Below, piece by piece: positions 25,301 to 37,300 of a stretch of DNA of 64,000 nt; positions within the stretch are counted from its first letter, which is position 1; each line of letters opens with the position of its first letter. The notes below the pieces were generated by a model. It saw only the letters and a program-made list of their open reading frames with translations. It was not told the DNA's origin and did no database searches. This stretch comes from Axinella damicornis (taxonomy: Eukaryota; Porifera; Demospongiae; Axinellida; Axinellidae). The stretch is from positions 8,782,646 to 8,846,645 of the forward strand of contig OZ007514.1 in NCBI GenBank assembly GCA_963931865.1, given 5' to 3'. The position numbers were made by a program, and so were the translations under genes.

Positions 25301-28300
25301 TTCCTGAAACCGTGGTTTCTGATAATGGCACCGGTTTCACGAGCAAAGAGTTTCAGGATTTCCTGACTGCTAATGGGGTCAAGCATCTCAAGTCAGCACC
25401 CTATCACCCAGCAACCAATGGGTTGGCTGAACGAGCCGTTCAAATTGTTAAACGTGGTCTCAAGAAAGTTACTGCTGGTTCGGTGGGTGAGAGACTTGCT
25501 CGTGTGCTTTTCGCGTACCGCATTACTCCCCAGAGCACCACTGGAATGGCACCAGATGAGTTGCTCCTTGGACGAAAGATGAGAACACGGCTTGATCTGT
25601 TGAGACCTAATAGTTCCCAGCGAGTGGAAAGTAAACAGCTGCAGCAGAAGCAGGATCATGACTCTACAGCGAGATCCCGTGAGTTCACTGTGGGAGATTT
25701 GGTTTCAGTTCGCAATTTTGGACAAGGTGACAAGTGGTTACCTGGGGTTGTCATTAAGAGGACTGGCCCAGTTTCTTTTTGTGTTGCTATGGACCAGGGA
25801 GTGGTCCGTCGTTGTCACCAGGATCAATTACGGTCTCGGTCAGTTGCCAGTGTTAGTGATCCCATTGTTTCTGAGACCACAGAGGAATCTCCTCTACCTG
25901 ATATCACTGCCGATGTGGGAGATTCTGAGTCTCCCGGACATAATCCTCCATTGTCTACTCCTCCTGCACGTGCTTATCCCTCTCGTGTGAGGAATCCTCC
26001 GGACAGGTTCACTCCGAGTGTCTAACACTAACTTTGTATATATTTTTTTGGTTGTTGTATGTTGGTGTTTGTAGCTGTGATCTTATTTTGTATTACCTGT
26101 GTATGGGTACCCTGAACTTTAGGGGAAAGGAATGTAGTGTTATGTTTGGATTGGTCTGTAATGTCTGATAACATTTTACTTCCTGTCTCTGTACTATTTA
26201 GTAGTCAGTTGGTTGTGCATTAGTCAGTCTGTCTGTGAAGTTGTACTTGTTGCAAAGTTGATAATATCTTTGTCCATTGAACGGTTGCGCTTTGCCTGAG
26301 GCCCTGACATGACAGTACTGCTACATGTATCGCTATGATGAAGCCCGCCCAGTTAGGGGGCTGGCAATCTGATTCTTTGGGCGCATATATGGTAGTTAGT
26401 AAAGCCTCCGATTTTGAAGCCTAAAGAATGTTTTAGTTTGGCAGTTACAATGTAGAGGGCACCAAAAATTTCCCCCCCAGAAATTTAGGGTGGGCACTAT
26501 TTAGACTTATGAAAATGTGCCATAGTTGTATTATGGTGGTAGTTGAGATAGGGCGTAAACACGGCAAGTCATGGAAGGCAGCTGCGATGGATTGCAATTA
26601 TTTTGTTGACCAGCAGGTGCTCAACTGCCCGTGCTTATATTAATATTTCTTGAAGCATCATAGCAACCTGCACCTATATACATGTAGGAACAAGGTTCGT
26701 AGGATATGACACCCCTTCATAGAGTCTAAGAACCTTCTTCAACCACGGTTTTACCTGAGTAACCAGGAAGGCCACCACCTGTTTGTTAACAGCCAATGCT
26801 TCAAGGGCTAACTTAGTGAGCATCGCTGACAGAGCTACACGACAGGTAGTACAGAAAGGAGCGTCTAATATCTGATAATTTCAATGTTAGCACAATCAAT
26901 TACACCTTCGCTGGACATGCCTCTGTGACAAGAAATGTAGCTTAAGCCGCCAGGTGTTCTCTGCCGGTGGGCATGGACATCTGCACACAAGACTACCCCC
27001 CGTCCACATTTCATTCATTTCATGTTATTGAACTTTGTTGTGCAGCTCCTACCCACAAGAAATATGCAAAAGTCTGGCGCATGCACCGAGGTACGGGTAA
27101 TGGTGCAAAGCCAACTAGCTCCGAAAATGAGGCTGAGAAAGGGGAGGAGAAAGGCCAGGGAGAGGCGGAGAAAGAGGTGAGTTATTGTAAACTTAGAGTT
27201 CTTGGCAGTCATTACAGTACTGTACATGTAAGTATTTGTAACTTGCCATCAAACGTCAGATTACTGTGCATGATTCAACCATCCACAGTTGATGCCAAGG
27301 ATATTGTCTTTTGTTTCATGGATTTGTTTGTGGCTGGAATGAATTGAGCATCTCTAGTTACTGTAGCAATACTACAAAGGGGTAAATAGGAGCCCAATTT
27401 TCTTAGCTATTTAGGAGAGAATTCAGGCCGAATTTTTGTACAACGATGATAAACTGAATATACATGATTGTAGGAAATCAGTCTCGGTCCCAGACCCAAC
27501 TAATCCCAGCGCGGATCACTTTTAATACTGGAAGCGGTGTACGCGCTGGATGAAAGGCCTTGGAACGAGAATAAGAAATGGAAAGCATCAACCAATGACA
27601 TGATACAGCGAACCGTATACCGTAGTGTCCCGCTAATACGCCCCCTTCGAAAATACGCCCTCCCCCTCTTTTTCGCCCAACTTCCTGCACAGGGTTGTTT
27701 GACTCATTATAACGCCCCCCGGGTGAGTGTCTTCTGGGATATCTAGCCTACACGTGTGCAACTTTGCAGATCGTCTCTCAGATCGAGTAGTCACCATTGA
27801 CGCCGACGGTACAAGTCATCTCGCTGCCACTCTTCCACAGGAAATACCAGGAAATGTTCCGTGTTTCATGACCGACAATATTGCTGTTCTTGAGGATGGC
27901 TACAGCGAAGTCGTCGTGAATGTTATGGCCCTGAAGTGGCAGCTCTTCTCGCTGATGTAGGGAGACCACGCATGATGACCATGAACAGTGACCATGAACA
28001 GTGCTGGCGATCGTTTGTACTTTTGTAACTGTGAACATGAACCTTGGCAGTGTCATAAACGTAGCAATACTTTTTGAGGGGGCCTAGAATGGAGGCTAAT
28101 TGCGTACTCGAAAGTACACCCCCTCCCCTCTTTGGGCTGGATGTAGTGTACAAAACAAGGGGGCGTATTAACGGGACGCTACAGATATGGTAATATGCTG
28201 ATGTGGCAGACAATCAAGAGAATGCAACAATAGTGTGATACCACAAGGTCATGCACTGCACAAACTATTATGAGAGTACAGGATTTCATTTGGGGGGGGA

Positions 28301-31300
28301 GGGCTTGAATCTTTGCTGCCCCCCTCCCTTTGAAAGATACCCAAGAGTGTATGCAAGACAACTCATGCCTCCCCTCCCTAGAATTTAGAAAGGTATTATG
28401 CCGTAATTACCTTTAAATGAGGCGTAATGGCGGTTCGAATTCCGTGTGTTGGTTTTGAACGCAAGTGTTTATCGGGGGGGGGGGGGGGCCTCGAATAAAC
28501 GTCGCGGCGGGTTAGCATGTATGCAAAGTATGACGATACGTACAACGTGGACACTTTGTACGTCTTCCAAAAGTCGTGGAAGATAGTCTGTCCTTGAGCT
28601 CGTCATCATCCCCCTCCATATGCATCCCGCGAAGGCATCTTCTTCACCATCATCCTTGTCCCATGTGTATCGCTTTGTCGCAAAGCGACTGCTAATCAAA
28701 GCGCTCAGTGCTCAAGCCACGTACGGTTCTTGCCAAATCTTGCCCATTGTGAGTAACTCACGTTACTGTTGTTGTTTTGTGTGTATCTCCATCGAATTTT
28801 GTAAGAGCCATACCTTCTCACCAGCTTGTCGACGCAATTCGATGGGGAGCTAGCTAGGGATGCTGTGTATGTGGTGCAGTCATACTGCCCAAAGTAATAA
28901 ACACCGCCCTCGAATAGTCGCCACACCACACTTGACAAGGAAAGAAATAATCGCCACCCCGTCTATTTGCGAAAATATGGTATGCCCATGAGAGATCAAG
29001 AAACATTTGACCTCATAATCAAAATATTTATGACGTCATTCCACGAGCAATAACATGCCCACTCCCGACCACCTGGTTTTTTAGCATGTAAGGTGCCCCT
29101 CCCAAAAGTGCTCGTTCTTGACACTACGGTAAAATGAACGATAATAACCGTGTGGTTCCACTGGCATAGTAGCATGACGTGTGTGCTTGCACACATTAAC
29201 ACACACCCATAATTAGGTGACCATATTCTCCGACCCAATGGTGAATTCGCTTACAGCCCTCACCACTGACAACGACAAACTCCGCAACGTTGCTGGCACT
29301 CAAGGTGGTCAACATGTTCCTATCCCTGGTAAGTACATGTATTATGCTTTAGAAATGCAAGCTGGTAGCCATCACCTACATGTACGTATCAGGCCGTGTA
29401 GTATTCACATAATAATCAATATAATTATGTGCCACCTTCAGTCAACACTTCATGTTTTGGTGAAAGTTTGGCTGTCATCATACAATGCAAACTGTGTAAG
29501 ATGCCCTGGTACAGCGGATTACACTTCCATTCAACGTTTGCGGATTCCGTGACCATGCAAATAGTTAGTGGTAAGAACTTCCGGCGGGTGGAGCTTCACG
29601 AATCACACTGCCCGGAATGCGCAGGAGTCTGGAAGGTGAGGCCACTTTGCATAAGTGTCTTATTTGCAGAACAGTTTCCGTGAAAATCCACGGAATCCAC
29701 AATGTTCAAACGGAAGTGCAATCCACTGTACCATGGTCACCTGTTAATATGCCCATAGGCAAAGAATCAATTGGCTACTCAGAAGGAGGAGTACATGGGC
29801 TTCATTCTTGATATTCCACTGTTACAGTAGTCTCCTGATCATACATTTGCCCTCCCCCATATTGTACACCACTTTAGAGTTGAACTAGGGAGGGGACATT
29901 TAGTTGAACGTTCAATTAGTCTTGACTGTGCACCCCCACAAATGTGCGAGGGTGTGGCAACATTGAGACAATGGTTGCTGTAGCTACCTAGAAGAAAGGG
30001 GCTAGTCTCATTTCGCCTACTCTCATTTCGCCTACTCTCATTTCGCCTACTAAATATCAATGTGTGTCATTTTGCCTACTCAACAAATCAAGCATGTATG
30101 GCTACCAATCTGTACCAAGAGAAACTTTGAGGTCTCAAAGGTCAGTAAGATCAGTTTTCAAATAGAATGAGCAAGGAGTAAATTGTACCAAGAGATACCT
30201 ATCAGAGGACCTTCGGGAGATCAGAAGAGCTGAGCCTGGACTTCTCCCCAGTTGTGTTGCTTTCAGATTTTGAGCTTTCAAGTGTATCTGCTCATATATA
30301 CTGACCTGTAAGTTGAATTTTTTTTTGAGTAGGTGAAATGACACAGATCTAAAATGAAGCTAGGTGTCAAGTAATGTGAGTGTTAGCAGATTTCAAATGC
30401 CTCCCTTCAAAGACCTCCCTTCACGCACTAGCCTGTCCACTGTCTGTTGTATTCTGTACTGCTCTTCCCAATCTATACGCTTTATTATGAGTGCTGAAAT
30501 CTGCCATTTCCAACCCTACAGAATGGCAATTGAAGCTAAATTAATAATTATTTCCAAATGAAGTGCACTTCCTATTCGAGGAGGAGTGTTGTTTGAAATT
30601 AACTCTTTGCACGCGGCGGGCCAGTATACTGGCCCTACGGCGATTTTGGGCGGTTAGCTTTTAAACACCTGTATGCATTAGCAAAAGTTAGTACGGCGAT
30701 TTGGTGTAGTTATTTGTGACCCTCTCTGGGAAAGTCAACCACTTGGTACTTTTCATGAAAAGTGAGATTATTGCACCACCAGAGAGCCCATCCATTGCTG
30801 ATCACAGTGGTACTCTTATCTTTTTAATCGGACTTACCATTCAAGAGTTATGGGCTTTTAAATGTGGTCAATACGCAGGTCTATTTAACTTGCACAAGCA
30901 ATTTAAAACGCGTGTAAATCCAGAACGCGTAGGACTTCCGGTGTGCTACGTGAAATCATGATAGCACGCAAGTACACGTACAGTTACAGAGCGGAAGTCC
31001 TACGCGTTCGTTCGTTACGAGCCTTTGAAGTAGAGCACGCGATTGAAATACGCGTGCAAAGCGCTCAACATTAAACTCACTTAACGTAAATTCAATGTTT
31101 ATCCCAAGTGGTCGATTTTCGCGGAGAGGGTCACATTTAGTGTATACTTTTCTTCATGTCGAGATTTAAGCGCTAGTACTCAATGACCGCCCCTTCATAA
31201 CTCTCCCTCCCATGCAGTGTTCTACCTGTCTTTTGTGATCACACCATTTTGCTCCAATGCCAGTGAGCTTATGTCCTCACTCATTTTTGCTTCCAAGAAG

Positions 31301-34300
31301 AAGAAAGTTAACACTTCACTGACCTACTCACAGGTACGTATGTACGTGTGAAGAGATATGTGGGAGTTATTGGGACGAGCCTGAGCGAGCCCCACACTAG
31401 CGTGACTTCATTGCGCAGTGCGTGTGTATGTTTGGTGTTTGGTGGATCTTGCACTTACCATAAATTTTAAATCAGCGGATTTCACTTGCACATGCACAAT
31501 AATATTTAATTCAACGAACCCTCGATGCAAGGATATATCAATCTACCTGTTCGGTGGACTATGGCGACAACAATGATGGAGACCACTCATGAACCTACAG
31601 TATGCGTCAATAAAAAGTTCCCGTTTCACGTGCGTTGAACGGCCGTTCAACGAACCGTTCCGTTCCGTTCCGTTCCCGTTTTTATACCGTTCAAATTTTA
31701 CGCAATATCTGTTCCGTTCCGTTCCGTTTTCTACTCAGATTGATCGGCCGTTCTAATTCCGTTTTAACACATCACGTGTACATTATTCTGTTGGACATTC
31801 TATAGCTAGCTGCGAGATAAATGGGTTACGACGAGTACGCACGAAAGAGAATAGTATTCTTTCAAACCCAAGGCTATCGACCACGCAAAATCGCGGAGCT
31901 ACTCAACGAAGGACTGAAAGCAAGCCGGAGAGGAGTTGCCAAGTTTTTGGCACGTGTAAAGGCGACGGGGTCTCTTGCCAGACGCCCAGGCAGCGGACGG
32001 CCGTCGAGAGTAACAGAAGTAGTAAAGCAAACTGTCGAGAGGCAAATGAGGCTCGACGATGAGTCTATGGCCGTGCAACTTCAAGAAATCCTGAAAAGTG
32101 AAGGGTACTCGCTATCTCTGAGTACGGTCCTGAGGTGCAGAAAGTCGCTAGGATGGACCTTCAGGGGCAGTGCGTACTGTCAAATGATACGCGAAGCAAA
32201 CAAAGCGAAGCGTCTCGAGTGGGCAGTGAAATACAGGCACGAGGCTGAGACGGGCTTTCTGGATGTGGTATTTACGGACGAGACTTCGATACAGCTAGAG
32301 AGCCATCGTCGCTTCTGTTGTAGGAAGCGCGGGGAGCCTCCCAAGCCCAAACCCAGGTAAGCTATTGTAGTAAATGTACGTGTAGAATTTGTCAGCCAGT
32401 GAGAATAGTAGAACATGACTGTTGTCAACAACAGGACTGTTCCAATTAGTGCCGACCACAGACCTCTCCCCTTCAGCAGAGGTCAGGGGGATAAAGCTAC
32501 ATGTATGGTATAAAGCGAAGTCTAGCTTGTTAGACTAGTACAGTTTGTATCCATAATCTCCACGTATCCTTTCACACAACAGAGCCAAGCACCCAGTGAA
32601 GGTACACGTGTGGGCAGGCATTAACCTGAGAGGAAGGACAAGTCTGTGCATCTTTGAAGGCAAGATGAATGCAATCATGTATGTTGAGATCTTGCGAAAT
32701 TCACTAAAGCCCTTTCTGGATGAGGTTTATCCCGACTCGCACCGGTTCATGCAGGACAACGATCCTAAACATACGTCCAGATTAGCAGCACAATTTTTCA
32801 AAGACAATGGCATCAACTGGTGGAAGACTCCTGCCGAGTCTCCTGATTGCAGTCCTATCGAAAACTTGTGGCACGAGATGAAGGAATATTTGAGACGTGA
32901 AGTTAAGCCAAGAACAAAGCAGCAACTCATCGATGGCATTCAAGCCTTTTGGGTGACAGTGGACGTTACGAAATGCAAGAAATATATCAGACACCTCTGA
33001 AAGGTCATCCCTCGTGTCATCGAGTTACAAGGAGCAGCCACTGGTTACTAGGTCATGTATTCTTTGAACACATCTTTCAGCATTGCTTTGTATATTACCT
33101 AGTATACCTGTACCTATGTCATATTTAACCATGATTGTATGTAAAATAGGTCAAAAATGAAACGTAAATGACAACTACATGTACAACTACACGTACCATA
33201 CATGTACATGTAATGCTGTATTGCAGTCCTATTCATTGGCTAGAGCAATAAGCGAACTATGCACATTCTCCCTCCTCGGTGGCGACAACAAAGATGGAGG
33301 CAACTCGTGGACCTACCGCCATGGCCGGTGACGTACCTGCTAGACAGCTTCAGCTAACACTAAACCTGACTCGCAGTTGCTGTGATGTGCATATGTGACA
33401 GGATTTGCAAAAAAGGGACCTTTTTGCCAATTTTATGAAAATTGAGTTAGGCAGCCTAACAAGTACCCCTACTGATGCTCTTTATTGTTACCAAAAACTA
33501 AATCATTGTGAACATTGGGTGATGAGAAACAAGCTTCACAAAACAGTACATACACAATCCAATCCAATAGAGTGTACAAAGTAACCAAAGTAAGCACAAC
33601 AATTAAGTGTTTACTTTCTTTGCACACGAGCGCTTGTTGTGACCTGGACAGTGGCATACAGAACACAATCGCTGGCGTTTGCCTGATGTTGTTGCAGTAG
33701 ACTGAGGCTCAGACTGCAGCTTCAGAGGTTGCTGGCAGCACAGCAGATGAGCTGGCCTAGAACAGCTATATCCCGTTCAGGTTCTAGACATTGATCTCTG
33801 TACTCAACTGCATACCTTCTTGGGAGTGCTTGAGAACAGGGAGCATTGTCATATCCAAGCGTACAGTGGCAGGTCTCTGAAAAGAAACTTTCAACTGTGC
33901 TGTCCTCAGCTGCATCTTCCGTTCTTATCGAACGTGAAAGTAGGTGTACGGTCTCTCCATAAGATTCTTCGCCGCTCTCTTCACCGCTGTCACTATCGTG
34001 AGTGTACGCATTGGTGGCTAGTTGGCTGCAGTCTAAGTCATCCTTATCCAGGGAGAAAGTCCTCTCAGCATCTTCAAAGCAGCGCAGTAGTGCTGGAATA
34101 GCAACAGCTAAGAAGTCCTCTGCTTCTTCCACCATCTCTCTACAGAGGTGCACCAACGAGGTACTAGGTACGATCGACTGCACTGCACGCCATGTGTATC
34201 CTCGCGCGGTTCAAAGGTCACGTATGCGGTCCAGAAAGCGGCGCGTGAGCCTGCCTTATTAGCTTAGCCATATCAAATTACATAATCATCAATGAATCCA

Positions 34301-37300
34301 CTCAAGCGGTAAATTACCTATGGCTTTGTGCACTTAGTGAAACCATATTGTGGTGAAACCATAGTAGTGAAACCATAGAAGGTCCAGCAAGTGATCCATA
34401 GACCACAGGTTTTAGTAACTGCATTCTATTCAAAATAATAGAAGTGACTTCTTTAAACTTGATTTTCTCAGAACAACAAATCTGTCAAATAGGTCCCTTA
34501 TTGCAAATCCTGTCACATATAAGTGTCATAATCTTCATTCCACTAGTTAATACCGTCTTGTGTGTTGCAGAACAGTGGATTGCACTTCCATTTCAACATT
34601 GTGGATTCCATGGATTTTCATGGAAACTGTCCTAGCTGCAAATGTGACACTCACGCATAGTGCTTCCGGACTCCAGTGTATCCCGGGCCGTGTCATTTCC
34701 ATGAAGCTCCACCCGCAAGAAGTTCTTGCCACTAAATTAAAAGCGCGTCACAGAAAACGCAAATGTTCGAACAGTAGTGCAATCCACTGTAGTCTTAAAT
34801 ATGGCATCGTACTAAGCTTCATACTATACATGTGACAGTCCCATGCAGAAATCGCCCCGAATGCAAACGTATTTAAAATTTTTCTAGCTCCTGTTGTAAG
34901 GCAACAATAAACACAGGACAGACTGCAGCAGCAAAAAATGACAAGTCTGAAGGAAAACGCCAAGCAGAGACCACACAGTAAGCGTTGTATCGGCCAAGAG
35001 CGCATAAGTAGGTCGCGCGGAGTACTCCGGGGGGCACGACCTACTTATGCGCTCTTGTATCGGCACAATGAAAATATCTAACACAACGTTCTGCTTACCT
35101 GTTTTGCTACCGTGTTTAATCGCTCAACTGGAGATACAAATCTTTATGTGAGTTTCAGTGTGCGTATTTCATGTAACGCCTTGTCAAAGCGCTTTACTCG
35201 TACTTGCAGTGAATAGTGCTCACACTTGTGCAGGGGAAGCCCCAAGGCCTCAATGAACTCATTTGGACCAATGCAGAATAATGTTAGATTTCTACATGGG
35301 ACTGACTTGCATGATGCCTGCATATAAAGTGTGCACAATCATGTATCATGTATGCAGTGTACTTACCGTAATTATAGGCTCTCTAATTATGCATCGCTAA
35401 GAAAATTGTACTGTAACGCAATAATAGAAATTCAGTTGCCTATACAAGATTAGAAGTATATACTACACACGATTAGAAAATACCTTGCTACATGTAGGTA
35501 CTTGAGTCTGACGATGTATGTGTTTTCAAGGCTATATATTGCATAGCGGTCATGTTTGTTCCCGGTTGTCATACTGTCACTGCCTTTTCTCCTACACTGG
35601 ACGTCAATATTCTCAGGCACAGAATATGGCTGCAGTTGCCATCTCGTACTTTCACTGATGTCCCAGCCATATTGCGGTTGTTCCTTTATGCATTAAAGTT
35701 CACAGGCAGCATGGCAGTGATGACCCCTGTTTGCAGTTCAACTGTACAGTACGCTTTCGAGCTAGCCATGCTGCACCGTTATAATCGGTTAATGCAATAA
35801 ATTAGTCCCAGAATGAGACGCATTATCGGTTTGAGACTTGGAACTTTGACACAGAATTACGTAGAAAGACTCATAATTAGAGCTGCTAGTAGTGTTGTGA
35901 ACCTTGTCCTAACAGGTAATTGGAAGCCTCATATTGGCCAGTTAATTGGCAATGTGGTATGCTATGTCAACTTGCTAGTACAGGTTGTGCCTCTAGACAA
36001 CCAACCTCTGTACAGAACTTCAGAAATGACAATCATGATTCAAAACATACAAAACAGACCATGGTTCCAGTGCAGACAATAACCCTGGTTATTGAAATAG
36101 TAAGCCGATAATTGACTGGCAGTGTAAATCACTGCATGGTCAATAACTGATTAGACTAGGTTCACAACACTAGCCGCTAGGGTAACTGGTCCAGTGTGAT
36201 AATGTACATGTACTATTGATTTCCTCTTTCCAATGTTATGAGAAGTGGAAAGAACATATAGTATGTTGAACCTCATCCATAGGCTCCTGAGTTGTCAATG
36301 TGTATTTGAAACTGATTTCCTCTCCATCCTAGCTTTATGGTGCAGCCACGATGAACAACACTCTCTGCCTGGGGATATTTGCTGCCCTGGTGTACTTCAG
36401 AGAGCTTGACTGGTTCTACTCTGCTGGTAAGTTAGCAAAGCAATCTAATGGCACCTTTTATGGACCCAAGGGACTGATTTTTACACACCAGTGGTGCACC
36501 ATTGAAAAAAAAACGTGTCAGTTTGTTGGTCTGTTTTGTCTGTCTGTCAGGAATGGTTTTACGTCACTCCGTTACTTCATGTGCATTGCCTATCTCTTGT
36601 GCGTGAATGTTTATTTGGTGAGTGCAGGTTGTGATGCTGTAATAATTATGCAACGTTTGGTTGTAATCATTATACACTTTCATTATGTGCCAATAAGAAG
36701 GTAACACTGTGTTCCTTAGACTGTTCTGCAACAGTTATGATGAGCTATGTGTTCACCAACAGTGATCGCAGAACAGATCCAAACGTTTCTATTGTTCTTA
36801 GTGTACCTGTTACAGTAACGTGCACACATGTTTATGAGGTGGCCTTATTGTAGCTCCAATTCTGCTTCCCACGACTGCTGTGCCCAGGCCCAATGTAACA
36901 AAAACCAAATTCCTGGGTCAGATGTTAAAGTTACCGATTGGCTGATCTTGAAAAATGCGTCTGGATGCGTAGCGTTTTAAGGGTTGATACATGACCTTTA
37001 CTGAATATGAATACTGGCAGGCATGCACAGTTTCAACATCATGATCAGGTGTTCTATCCAGTTCTATTACTGGAGTACTTGACGACTGAGGGGATATAAA
37101 GTAGACACTGAGCAAATGGCTGAGCCAAACAACCCCTGTACTTGGACTCGACCAAAAATCATGAGAGGACTTGGTTATGCTTGTCAAGTTTCCCATTAAG
37201 TGCCCATAATTATAGGTTTACTTTGTGCATGTGCTTGCGTCAGTTCATGTACATCACCTCACTGCAAGTACAAAGTAACCTCTCCCTGATGTAGTCCGGG

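Noticed and set aside
22022..25990. Numerous antisense and off-frame ORFs across the gypsy element
   Set aside because: Shadows of gag-pol in other frames.
27478..27600. Possible exon after attgtag at 27474
   Set aside because: In-frame stop soon after, and the sequence acgctggatgaaaggc recurs near 15592, indicating a repeat.
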